From positions 1,889,001-1,953,000 of the forward strand of contig NW_018344228.1 of the NCBI RefSeq assembly GCF_002099425.1: a stretch of DNA of 64,000 nucleotides, in the 5' to 3' direction. The first letter of the stretch is position 1, and every line of letters begins with the position of its first letter. Under the pieces are notes generated by a model. The model was not told the origin of the DNA. It saw nothing but the letters and a program-made list of their open reading frames with translations, and searched no databases. Source of the DNA: Phascolarctos cinereus. Lineage: Eukaryota > Chordata > Mammalia > Diprotodontia > Phascolarctidae. Of this stretch, positions 1 through 9,559 are shown in pieces. The position numbers were made by a program, and so were the translations under genes.

Positions 1-460
1 CCAGAGAGTTCATTGGACTGATACTGCTTTGACCATGGCTTCTTAGATTATTTTGTTCAATGCTGTCCAACAAATGGCCTTTTGATCAAATTTCAAAGCA
101 AAGATCAGAGATTGCCATATTTCTCTCCTTAGTTGAGTTGGTCAACAGTACTTCATTTCCACTGCTACTTTGGTGTAGTTAATTACTAATATCTAATCAC
201 ATTAGCAAGCCAGAAGACTAAGGGGAAAAGGTACTTTCATCTCAAAGTATGAAGTTACTTAGGCAGAATTTTCATTAGCAATAATGGAAGTAATGTCTGT
301 AAATTTTTGGGTAACAAACTAAAACTATTCTCAGTTATGAAAATATTTCTCAGTGGGGAAAACATATCTAGGCATGTATATAGTGACAAACGCTGCAAAT
401 ATTAGACACATGAAAAACCAGATATCTTGGGACAAACCACCCAAGAAGGGTTATAGGATC
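1..460. other. Unassigned intergenic DNA
   Basis: AT-rich sequence with no repeat family, open frame or RNA that I recognise. Confidence 0.5.
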
Positions 461-597
461 ATTCACTCATTCATGAATTCATTCAACAAACAGTAAACTC
501 CTGTGTGCAAGATATTGTGGGGAAGCAAAGAAATGAAATGGTTTCTGTTCTTAGGAGCTTACGTTTTACCGGGGAAATATGAAAATAAATAAAAACT
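461..597 (-). mobile_element. L2 LINE 3' end fragment
   Basis: Reads as the antisense of the L2 3' UTR: a run of ATTCA units, then a worn version of the antisense of GAGCTCCTTGAGGGCAGGGAC. Only the 3' end is present, as is usual for old L2 copies. Confidence 0.55.
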
Positions 598-599
598 TC

Positions 600-823
600 T
601 TGTTGTTGTTGTGGTAGTAGTGGTGTCTAACTCTCTGTCACCCCATTTGGGGTTTTCTTGGCAAAGATACTGGTGTGCTTTGTGTTTCTTTCTTCAGCTA
701 ATTTTACAGATGAAGAATTGAGGCAAACAGGGTTATGTGACTTGCCCAGGGTCACACAGCTAGTAAGTGTTTGATGCCAGATATAAACTCAGATCCTCCT
801 GAGTCCAGGGCTGGCACTGTATA
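600..823 (-). mobile_element. SINE-A (tRNA-head CORE-SINE with RTE-like tail)
   Basis: The antisense copy starts with a TTG run, then the RTE-like tail (CCCCATTTGGGGTTTTCTTGG), then GTGACTTGCCCAGGGTCACA and CACAGCTAGTAAGTG from the CORE part. The tRNA head is only partly kept at the right end. Confidence 0.85.
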
Positions 824-1829
824 ATGATTTCTTTCTATCAGATAAATTGATCTTGTATCCATTTAGAACCCAAAGAATTTCAACTTGGTTTTTTGTTGAT
901 CAGAAAAAAAAATTCCGTAAGATCATTCTAAATCTAATAAACCATATTCATTGTTCCCTTTGTTAGGGAGAATGATTGATTTCTGTAAAGACTCTACAGC
1001 GCAGGAGCAATACTATATTAAAAAAAAAACTAGTCATGTATTACATGCAGAATGTGAACTGAGGTTTGTCTAGTCAATAAAATTAAGGCCATGATATCTC
1101 TGTGTAATGTAGCTTATAATGGAAGCAGAAGTCATAGAGATAGTGTACAATGCTATTTAGATGTAGGCTAAGAAACTTATGTTCAAACAGCTCATGCTGG
1201 AAAAGGGAAGAAACAATACTTAGTATTCTCTTTTGTATGATATCTTTATCCAAAAGCTCAAGAAAAGGAACTACTTGTTAAGTAATTTTTTTTTTTACAG
1301 AAGTATAGAGAAGTGTCCATGAGTGGATACCATGTTTTTATAATGCTAAGGGCTGAGAAAAGTTTGCTCATTCCAGGGAATTCTCTGAACTACATTTCCC
1401 AGAAGTTTATGTTCCTTAGTATGGTGATATTTTTCAGGATACAAATTAGGTAATTATACTTATGGTATATGAATTTTAAAAGTATATGAATTTAAAAAAC
1501 TTAAAAGCCTGATGAGTGTGTTATAATTTAGGAGAGGGCCAAATCCATTGAATCTTGGGATAGAGAATGCACACATGTAGGGCCCTGTACTTTGAAGAAA
1601 GGAATGAGATTAGCTAGGCAAATTTCAAAATTCTGAAAAGTAACCCTTGACCTTTTTCCTAGGACAGATGTCAGCTGCCAAATAATATGTTTTTAGATTG
1701 TACATTAAATATCTTCCCATTCATGACAATAATTCGGGCATGGCATATAATTAAACAAAACAAAACAAACCTTGCCCTTAAACGAGCATAGATATAATAG
1801 ATAACGTAGAAAAAACAAACTTGCAGTTG
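824..1829. other. Unassigned intergenic DNA
   Basis: No repeat family recognised. The stretch is AT-rich with several short A runs. It contains the ZNF143-like word listed separately. Confidence 0.5.
1387..1407 (+). promoter_or_regulatory. ZNF143/THAP11-like motif
   Basis: The word AACTACATTTCCCAGAAGT is close to the known ACTACANTTCCCAGAATGC site bound by ZNF143 and THAP11. There is no CpG island or promoter around it, so it may be a distal site, part of an old repeat, or chance. Confidence 0.3.
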
Positions 1830-1882
1830 GGCAAGGTTATCCTCAAGGTCCCTTCTAGTTCTAATTTTCTATGACCTCTATC
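1830..1882 (+). mobile_element. MIR3-like 3' tail
   Basis: The segment CTCAAGGTCCCTTCTAGTTC followed by TAATTTTCTATGACCT matches the 3' end of the MIR3-like family that recurs through the window. Only the tail is recognisable. Confidence 0.5.
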
Positions 1883-1939
1883 AGCAATAAAGGATACAGA
1901 AACAAGAAAGGCAGGCTTTAAGGACAAGGACCTTAAGAG

Positions 1940-2135
1940 TCAGTGTAACAGAAAAATCAGTGGAGCTGATGGAGTAACAACTATAGGTTCTAATTGTTGC
2001 TGTCTGATTACAGGCTGATACCATAAGCTGTCAGCCTCAGTTTCCTCATTTGTCAAATATGGACAATAATACTAGCCCAGCCTACCTCACAGGATTTTTC
2101 TGAGGAAAGTGTTTTGTAAACCTAAGAACTGTAGA
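1940..2135 (+). mobile_element. MIR
   Basis: CAGCCTCAGTTTCCTCATTT and the following AATAATACTAGC...CCTACCTCACAGGATTTTTCTGAGG and TTTTGTAAACCT follow the MIR right half in order. The left half is too diverged to place. Confidence 0.7.
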
Positions 2136-2450
2136 AATGACAGACATTCAAGAGTGTGCTGGAGTCAGTTCAAACCAACTCCAGAGAACTATTAACTTTT
2201 CAGTGTCAGAATTTCTACCCTTGAAATGGTCAAATACCACGAATCACTGGGATTTATTGTTTTGTTGATGGTCTAATCTTAAGATAGTGATAGAGAAAAT
2301 TTTAATGCTGAAATGATGAAATTAAACTTAAAAGTGAATCCTATGTATGAGTCCTTTTTTTCAGAGAGCTACTTGTTAAAACATTTACCAGAGCACATCC
2401 CTGCTTATTGCTATTATTCTATTACAAGTCATCACAGCTAGATCTAGGGA

Positions 2451-2452
<2 letters not shown>

Positions 2453-2522
<70 letters not shown>

Positions 2523-2523
2523 A
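2453..2523. repeat. (GA)n microsatellite
   Basis: About 70 bases of nearly pure GA with two small interruptions. The Ser/Leu-rich frame read across it on the minus strand is an artefact. Confidence 0.97.
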
Positions 2524-2693
2524 TGTGAAGGAACAACTATGAAGACAGACAGATAGAAGCATGAAAATGAAAACCCAAGATGATAGCCCAAAGAGTTAAA
2601 TCTATAAAACACTGCTCAGTAAGGAATTGCAAAGATGAAGATGCAAGGATCAGTGTTCTGACAGTTATTCATCTTCAAAAACACCATGTGACT

Positions 2694-2865
2694 ACTTGAT
2701 TTTACATTACTTGATCCTCATAAAACCCTGGGAGGTAGTTGTTATTATTATCCTCATTTTGTAGATGGGGAAATAAGGAAACTTACCCAGATAGTATCTG
2801 AGGCAAAATGTGAACTAAAATCCTCCTGAATACCTTATGACCAGAACACTACCTCCACTGTAATA
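2694..2865 (-). mobile_element. MIR
   Basis: Antisense MIR: TTGATCCTCATAAAACCCTG, GGAGGTAGTTGTTATTATTA and TCCTCATTTTGTAGATGGGG follow the family in order, then a worn CORE. Confidence 0.75.
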
Positions 2866-3394
2866 ACCCCCAAATACTTGGAGCCTATAGGCTTCTCTGA
2901 GACAAATAAGGCTCACTTGTGGCAGGTTGTTTTAGCTTTAGACATTGGGATTGATCCTCCATATTGCTTGATGTCTCATTTTCTAATGTGCTCCTGGAAA
3001 GTTCCACACTGCTTGGTTGTATTCCCTACTTGACTTGACTGAACCCCCCATATTAACCTTAGATAAAAGGAATAGGAAATAACCAGAAGCACCTCCTAAA
3101 ACTCATGACCTTTAGAGACCTCGGGGAACTGCCCTTTCTTAAAATTGGTTAAAACTAGGTATCCTACAGGCTGCCTACAAGGATTACTGGAAAGGCTGAT
3201 AGAACTGGATGTGCAAACCTTGAAGATAGTTTCTTGAAAGATCATCAATGACCCTTCTCTTCCTGCTATGGTCTGACATAGTCCACCTGGAGTCCCCAAA
3301 CTTCACCAAGATTCATCCTTCCCTCATTGTGCCATTCCTCTGACTCAGGGCTTTAGCCTACTGTGTGTGAGTTAAAATAAGCCAAATGAAGTTT
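2866..3394. other. Unassigned, possibly an old LTR
   Basis: About 530 bases of more mixed composition than the flanks, with no family I can name. It ends just before a MIR. No paired ends or target duplications were seen. A 67-codon minus-strand frame lies inside and has no recognisable product. Confidence 0.3.
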
Positions 3395-3582
3395 ATTGAT
3401 TAGGAGTCAGGGAAACCAGAGTTCAAATTCCTCCTCAAATACTTACTGTATGACCCTTGGACAAGTAATTTAAACTTTATCAGCCTCAGTTTTCTTATCT
3501 ATAAAATAGAGATAACAATAACACCTACAACTGAGAGTCATTGGAAATTCAAATGAGACAAAATACATAAAACACTTGCAGA
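3395..3582 (+). mobile_element. MIR
   Basis: GGAGTCAGGGAAACCAGAGTTC, a worn CORE (ACTGTATGACCCTTGGACAAG), CAGCCTCAGTTTTCTTATCT and AAAATAGAGATAACAATAAC run in MIR order. Nearly full length. Confidence 0.75.
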
Positions 3583-3822
3583 TGTTCAGTCCTGCCTGAC
3601 TTCACTAGCCCACTGGGGTTTTCTTGGCAAAGATAATGGAATGGTTTGCCATTTCCTTCTCCAGTTCATTTTATAGATGAGGAACTGAGGCAAACAGTAT
3701 TAAGTGATTAGCTCAGAGTCACATAGCTAGTAAGTGTCTTAGGCCAAATTTCACTCCCAAAGACGAGTTTTTCCTGATTCTAAGCCCAGTGCTCTATCCA
3801 CTGCACCACCTAGCTGCTTCTA
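3583..3822 (-). mobile_element. SINE-A
   Basis: Antisense copy with GGGGTTTTCTTGGCAAAGAT, GCCATTTCCTTCTCCAG, GAGGAACTGAGGCAAACAG and the head antisense CACCTAGCTGC at the right end. It abuts the MIR on its left. Confidence 0.85.
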
Positions 3823-5045
3823 GTATAAAGGACTTAGCACACCAAAAACTGTTATAAAATACTGCCAGTTCTCATACATTACCTATTTATCTGAACTTGA
3901 AACCCTAAGTCCCTTATTAGCTGCTAAGACCTGGAACATCCAGTAAAATCTCCTGAAAGTCTCACTATGCTGTCAAGGTAACCCTAGGTCCTTGCAAATC
4001 ATCAAATCAGAGCAGATGTCAGGCAGGTCCTACTAAACTGCAAAAACTTACTGATGTACTGTGTCTTGCTTATTTGATGACCACCCTACATAAAAGAAGT
4101 CATAGATTCATCATGAAAATGATGTTCATTGGTTTTAGAAACAGTAACTCACAAAGACATTCTATTAGGTTGGGAAATAGTTTCAACTGGTGTTGGGTGA
4201 TGGCCAAGCATTCACACTAATGGAATCAAGGATACTTTAAATATTGAAATAAGTTGCTTAGCCAGGATGGGATGGATGGAAGGCTATTGTTTGCAGGAAA
4301 TGGAAGAGATAGTCTGTATTTACTTCTAGGCATTCAGAAAGGTACACAACAACTACAGTATTTATTCTTTTACTCCAGCTTTGCCAGCACTTCTTCCCTG
4401 CTTTATAAAATGTATTTGTTTATTTTTCCATTATCATTCAGTTGTCTGCAGCAATTTTTCCCTATCACCTCAATTTTTTATTGTATAGTACAAACCTTTG
4501 AATATCCTGGGGAAGGCAAGTGAAGTAGAAATGGGATGTATCGGGAGTGATATTCAGTAGTGATGATTCTGGTCGTGATGCTAGAGAAGCCAACTTGAAT
4601 ATTAGATATATTTCTTTGGTATTTGACATTTGCCATTTTTTCAATTCCTTCACCAAAGACCTTTGCTTAATTTATTTGCACCTATTTAATTGGAATTTGT
4701 ATGTTCTCTTAAATACTCCTAACAGAGATAATCTCAACATAGGAAGGAGGCATTCCTAAGAGCCCCAAGCAACTGCCATGCTAGCTCTAGGTGAAATTTA
4801 AAATTGTGAAATAGAGACTTTGTTTCCTCCACCCTTTTTGAGGTCTACCTTCTTCTCCCTCTCCAACTGTTTTTGCCTCTTACCTCTTTCCTGACAAGGA
4901 TCTTCCTTTGCTTCTAGGCACCCCACTGCTCTGTCAGCCAAAATGCTTTTCAAATTCTCCTCCCCCAAAAAATAATAACCTTCTTTAGGAATGACTCAGA
5001 GATCCATTATGATTTGCATCTTACTGTAAATTTAAATCAAGTGTG
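3823..5045. other. Unassigned intergenic DNA
   Basis: No repeat recognised. Two overlapping short open frames at 4254-4759, on opposite strands, show no protein family and look like chance. Confidence 0.45.
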
Positions 5046-5049
5046 ATAC

Positions 5050-5165
5050 CTCTTGGATTCACAGATTCTAAGGCTGTCAGATTTGGAAGGGGCTTTAGAG
5101 ATGATATAGTCTAACTCTCTCAATTGACAATTGAAGAAATAGAGCTAGAAAAGAAAGTTTCCCGT
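5050..5165 (-). mobile_element. MIR3-like SINE fragment
   Basis: TTCACAGATTCTAAGGCTGT, GGAAGGGGCTTTAGAGATGA and TCTAACTC match the antisense MIR3-like tail (agag.tggaaggg.cct.agag.tcat.tagtccaac). Confidence 0.6.
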
Positions 5166-5284
5166 GGAGCCTATGTATTTTCAGTCTTATCTCTAATGGT
5201 AAAAGATTCTGTCTCTTTAAAAAGGAATTTCTCGTCTCAGTGGGAAGTCATAGATTTACTTCAATTCTCCCCATATACATAGTT

Positions 5285-5455
5285 ATAGAATTTTAGAGCT
5301 AGAAGAAACCATACTGGTTGTGTATTACAATAGCCTCATTTTACATGTGAGGGAATTCTGTTTCAAAAAGCAGAAGTGACTTATTAAAAGTGATATAGTA
5401 AGTTAGGGGCAAATCTGGATTTAAAACTTAGGTGTTATGACTTTCAGAAGCTCAG
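5285..5455 (-). mobile_element. MIR3-like SINE
   Basis: TTTTAGAGCTAGAAGAAACC, then CCTCATTTTACATGTGAGGG and a worn CORE (AGTGACTTATTAAAAGTGAT). A second copy of the family just upstream. Confidence 0.6.
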
Positions 5456-5504
5456 AGTTAGGGGAGGGGTAATTAAATGAAACCTAAAAAAAAGCAGAGA
5501 AGAA

Positions 5505-5655
5505 TATTCTGTATACTATCCCTAACAAGTAGTCATCCAGTCTGCCCTTGAATGGCTACATTGATGGGAACTCCACATTTCTCTAAGGCTTAAAATTCTA
5601 TTTTCAAACAACTCTAAGGTTCAGGAAATTTTCTTTAAATTTGCTAAGCCCTTCC
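5505..5655 (-). mobile_element. L3/CR1-like LINE fragment
   Basis: AAGTAGTCATCCAGTCTGCC and CATTGATGGGAACTCCACAT match the antisense CR1/L3 3' region (gtggtcatccagcctctgcttga...gatggggaactcac). The same family is seen at 24.0 and 58.3 kb. Confidence 0.55.
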
Positions 5656-5789
5656 CTCCCTCTGATTGGAGAGGGTGGAGAGCAAAGTTCTTCTCCAGAT
5701 CCCCAATTTAAGAAAAGTGCTCAGGTCAGTCATCTCTTTATTTTCCATAGGGCTACACTCCTCTGGACTACCATCACCTCTAAGCTTTG

Positions 5790-5963
5790 TGACCTCCCTC
5801 TGCCTTTTCAGTTTCTTTTTATGTGTTTTCTCCCATTAGATGATGAGCTCTTTTAAGGAAGGGACTATTATTTGCCTTTTTTTTTTTTTGTATCCCCAGT
5901 GCTTAGTAAGGTTTGTGGCCCATACTAGGCACTTAATACCCTTTTATTGGCTTACTGACTAGT
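5790..5963 (+). mobile_element. L2 LINE 3' end
   Basis: ATGAGCTCTTTTAAGGAAGG, a T run, GTATCCCCAGTGCTTAGTAA, TACTAGGCACTTAATACCC and GGCTTACTGACT give the classic sense L2 3' terminus. Confidence 0.75.
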
Positions 5964-6895
5964 CCCATAACAACACTGGTCAAACTTCTCTACATATTAT
6001 TTATTTGGCAATCTGAAGCAGAAAGCATTTCTCCTTTTTTTCCCCTCCATCCAGACTGGTTCCCACAGCAACGTCATAATTAAGACGTTATAATAATTAA
6101 TTTAACTGGGGCAAAAAAACAATTGGGGGTCAGCACTGATACTTGTATGGATGACAATCTCATCATAGTTTCACTTTCATTACACAAAGGAGATGTTAGG
6201 ATATTGGGATTTTGCAAGGCCCTGCTGTGGGAACAGACACATGGGGTTCTAGAGTCCCTTGGCATAACAGAAAGAAGTTTCCCCCTCCCAGATGCCAGCA
6301 TCCTGAGGCAATACTCTGGTTGGCCTGCCCTAGTTATAGATCTGACCCACCATTTCTTTCTATTAATTGACCCTATTTTTAGCAGGAATGATTCTGATGT
6401 TGCTCTGTTATATTACCACATTATCTATTACTTTTAAGGATCTTTTTGAATGATACTAAGAAAAAAAAAATCCTTCTTAGTACCTGTATCATGAATCAAC
6501 TTTTTTCCCCAAAGGCCTTTGCTGAATCTCTTCCTTTGAATATATGATTTTCCTTCTCAATATAATATTTTATTTTGAGAACTATTCTTTCATTACTCTG
6601 ATAAATCCTACTTGTTCATGATGAACAATTTCTTGACATATCATTGGCTTCTCTTTATTAAGATTTCCCATTCCAATATGCTTTCCACTAAGCTTCCCCT
6701 TCCATGTACCCCTGAAATCATATCAAAATGCAACCCCCAATGGAAGATGAATAAAATGAAATGTAGAAAATAATAGTTGCTAATGACAGCATGTATCTGT
6801 AAGTGCTTCAAAAACTATAAAGTAATTTGAAAACTTCATAGAGACAAATGTGTGTAAGGTATTTTGTACATTAAGGTAGAAAGGAGAATCAGTGG
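5964..6895. other. Unassigned intergenic DNA
   Basis: No repeat recognised. A 104-codon plus-strand frame at 6123-6437 overlaps a 73-codon minus-strand frame. Neither shows a known domain, splice context or good start, so neither is called. Confidence 0.4.
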
Positions 6896-6947
6896 ATCAT
6901 GGTGGATAGAGAACTAATCTCAGAGTCATGACGAGTTCATGTTCCAA

Positions 6948-6992
<45 letters not shown>

Positions 6993-7120
6993 ACATTATG
7001 TGAACCTGGAAAAGTCTCTTCACATTTTAATGTCCTAGGAAACACTGTAATAATAATAAGTTGTAGAGAAGCTGCTGATCTGCACTGGTAAAGTTTCCTC
7101 ACTAATTTTATAATGATGAA
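6896..7120 (+). mobile_element. SINE-B interrupted by a microsatellite
   Basis: Head-like GGTGGATAGAGAACTAATCT and CAGAGTCATGACGAGTTCA, then a TC/AC run, then TATGTGAACCTGGAAAAGTC and the SINE-B right half (TTGTAGAGAAGCTGCTGATC, TGCACTGGTAAAGTTTCCTC). The array sits where the middle of the SINE should be. Confidence 0.6.
6949..6995. repeat. (TC)n(AC)n microsatellite
   Basis: A compound TC then AC run lying inside a SINE-B. Confidence 0.95.
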
Positions 7121-7444
7121 AACATATCATTGGACTCCACCATCCAAAATAATGGAAAGATCACTGGTTTCCTTTCTGATCTTCTCTGAAGCTGAATAGA
7201 CAGTTAAACATCTTGATTTCTAAGGAAATCTGAATAGAAAGGAAAGAGGAATTAGGGAGTCAATGAAGTTATGATTGAGTGGATTGGAAGCTTTCAATTG
7301 TTAGCTCCTTAAAGGTGAACAAAGAAAAAGATTTGAAAATAACAGGTGCCAGTTAAACTCGATTGCAGCAAATATAGATAACTGTTGTCAACTATGGGGT
7401 GGTTTGGTCAGGGGAAGAGCAGTTTAGAGATAATCAGAAACATA
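7121..7444. other. Unassigned intergenic DNA
   Basis: Nothing recognised. Confidence 0.5.
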
Positions 7445-7645
7445 TTCTAAATACAGAGTGGGCTAATGGAAAAGGTGCTGAATATGGAGACTGGGGACTG
7501 ACACTCAAATATAAGTTCTTCCACTTAATACCAGTGTTACCCTGAGAAAGTCACTTACCCATTCCCAGTTTTATATGGATAAAATGGGGGGTCCTTGAGT
7601 AGATTCACTCTAAGATGCTTCCCAGCTCTAAATCTTAAGAAGAGT
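7445..7645 (+). mobile_element. MIR3-like SINE
   Basis: A worn CORE (TTACCCTGAGAAAGTCACTT), AAAATGGGGGGTCCTTGAGT and the tail TTCCCAGCTCTAAATCTTAA run in family order. Confidence 0.6.
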
Positions 7646-8290
7646 TAGATTTTTGAGACTGACATAAGTGACTAAGAGAGATTCCATTGGCAGGCAATAA
7701 AAGTTCAGGTCAGTGAGCAGTGTAAGGAAAGAAACTGCATTCAGCTGAGACACCAAGCAAGCTCTTGGTCAGGAAGAACCAAGCACGGTACTAGTTTATG
7801 TTGTTGCTGAGCTGTGGAAGTATAGATCTGCTGTATAAATCAGAACCTAGAATGGGGCTAGGCTGGCAGATGGCCCCAGGGATGGGATACGGAGACATGC
7901 TGGGACACGGAGTCAATGTGGCTTTTGTAACTTTTCATTCTTATTTCATACCCTTATCACAGATCATTACACAACTTTGCATACTGTAATCATTACTACT
8001 TCTACTAATTATTATTATAATGATATTAATGCTAATAATAATGATTTACTTGTCAATAGCGTCATGAGTTTTATAAGGTGCTTGCCTTATAACAACCCAG
8101 ATGATGTACAGAGAGTGAGGGATTATTCCCTCCACTTGACACATAACTAGGGCTTGGCCTATGCACAAATACTATTAATTTGCTTGCCTGAAGCAACTCT
8201 ACATGTGAAGATTCTGCAAAGTTTGCTTTAAGGAGGGTTGTGATCATAAGTAAGGAAAAGGTATTGAAAAGACTGGAACATGCGTGGACA
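7646..8290. other. Unassigned intergenic DNA
   Basis: No family recognised. Short ATT/AAT-rich stretch near 8000-8050. Confidence 0.45.
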
Positions 8291-8383
8291 TCGTGTAATT
8301 GATTCTGATTGGTTGATTACGTGTTGAAGGGGAAGCTCTTTGGCTGCAGAGATATTCTAAGAGACCTGTGGGCTTCAGCTACT

Positions 8384-8392
8384 GTGTGTGTG

Positions 8393-8444
<52 letters not shown>
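8384..8444. repeat. (GT)n microsatellite
   Basis: About 60 bases of nearly pure GT. It produces spurious Cys-Val and His-Thr frames on the two strands. Confidence 0.97.
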
Positions 8445-8445
<1 letters not shown>

Positions 8446-8794
8446 TTTGCTCTTGGAGGATCTCAGTGCTTCTTGTTCATGGTGTTCAGTGAAGGGAGTG
8501 GAGTCTTCAAACTTGTGAGTTTCAAATGATTGAGACAGCAAGCTACAGGAATTCAGGGGTAAGATTCCAAACCAGGTATTGCAGCCAGCCTACTTTCAAT
8601 GCTCAGGAGTAAGGGCCAACCTTTGGAAAGTTCTTCAGGACACCAGCCAAGAGAATGTTAAGACAAGAACTTATCACACAGAAATGCCCCTTCTGGGAAT
8701 AAGGTTGTTGGGACCAAGGTTATGTAGTACCTGAGTTAAATTAAGCTTTTTCCCCTAGAGACTGAGGTAGTCAAGAGAAGATTCTGGCCCTGAA

Positions 8795-8796
8795 GT

Positions 8797-8865
<69 letters not shown>

Positions 8866-8875
8866 AGAGTGTGTG
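8795..8875. repeat. (GT)n with a GA interruption
   Basis: Two GT blocks split by GAGAGAGAGA, then GAGAGTGTGTG. Confidence 0.97.
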
Positions 8876-9039
8876 AATGTTTGTACATTTGTTCTTGCTA
8901 TATCTTTGAAGTAAATATACCTCTGTTAAATCTATTCAATGTTAACTTGTTAAATGGAACTTGGGTGCTAGTCACTGTTTCATGGACTACACAAAAGAGA
9001 GTAAAGCCTGACAAGCCTAGAAAGGAATAAAGAAGTCTA

Positions 9040-9150
9040 ATTATAAGGAACTTGAATGGCAGACAAAGTTTCTATTTGATCCTAGAGGCAACAGAGAGCC
9101 ATTGTAGCTCAGACTGTAAGTGGCAGAGAACCTGATCTTATGGTACAGGG
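9040..9150 (-). mobile_element. L2 LINE fragment
   Basis: TTGAATGGCAGACAAAGTTT, CTATTTGATCCTAGAGGCAA and CAGAGAGCCATTGTAGCTCA match the antisense L2 coding/3' region that is also present at 19.3 and 60.8 kb. Confidence 0.65.
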
Positions 9151-9194
9151 AATTCTCACTCCTGAAAATTACATGTATTAATGAAATGATAGTT

Positions 9195-9390
9195 CCAGTT
9201 CCTATTTTATTTGATCCTCATGATAATTGTATGATGGTACCAGGGTTATTTTTTTGCATTTTACAGATGATAAAATAATGGTTCAGAGAAGATAAGTGAC
9301 TTGTCTGGGATCATACAGCTAGTAAATATCTGTAACAAGATTCAAAGCCAGGTCTTTCTGACTCCAAATGTACCACTCTATCTACTGTAC
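9195..9390 (-). mobile_element. MIR
   Basis: TTATTTGATCCTCATGATAA, GCATTTTACAGATGATAAAA, AAGTGACTTGTCTGGGATCA and CATACAGCTAGTAAATATCT give a near full-length antisense MIR. Confidence 0.75.
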
Positions 9391-9559
9391 AATTGTAACA
9401 AAGGTTTGGGTGACATCTCTCCACAGCGGAAAACCTGAGAATCTTGCTTTTGAGAGAATCATAATTATGTGAATCATAAAAGAAGTACTATGAAGATACT
9501 GTGGAGTTTGTATACACATTCTGGAACTGATTTTTATGGGCTAACCATGTATTAACAAG

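Larger units (their letters stand above)
8291..8985 (+). mobile_element. LTR-like fossil (endogenous retrovirus-type)
   Basis: The stretch has an inverted CCAAT word (GATTGGTTGATT) near its left side. At the right it has a U5-like end (GTAAATATACCTCTGTTAAA then TTGTTAAATGGAACTTGGG). That right end resembles 62940-63000, which suggests one repeat family. Two GT arrays have swollen it. It looks like a worn solo LTR, with edges uncertain and no target duplication confirmed. It could be another repeat class. Confidence 0.35.

Noticed and set aside
6123-6437. A 104-codon open frame on the plus strand
   Set aside because: A second frame overlaps it on the other strand, no domain is recognisable and no splice or promoter context is seen.
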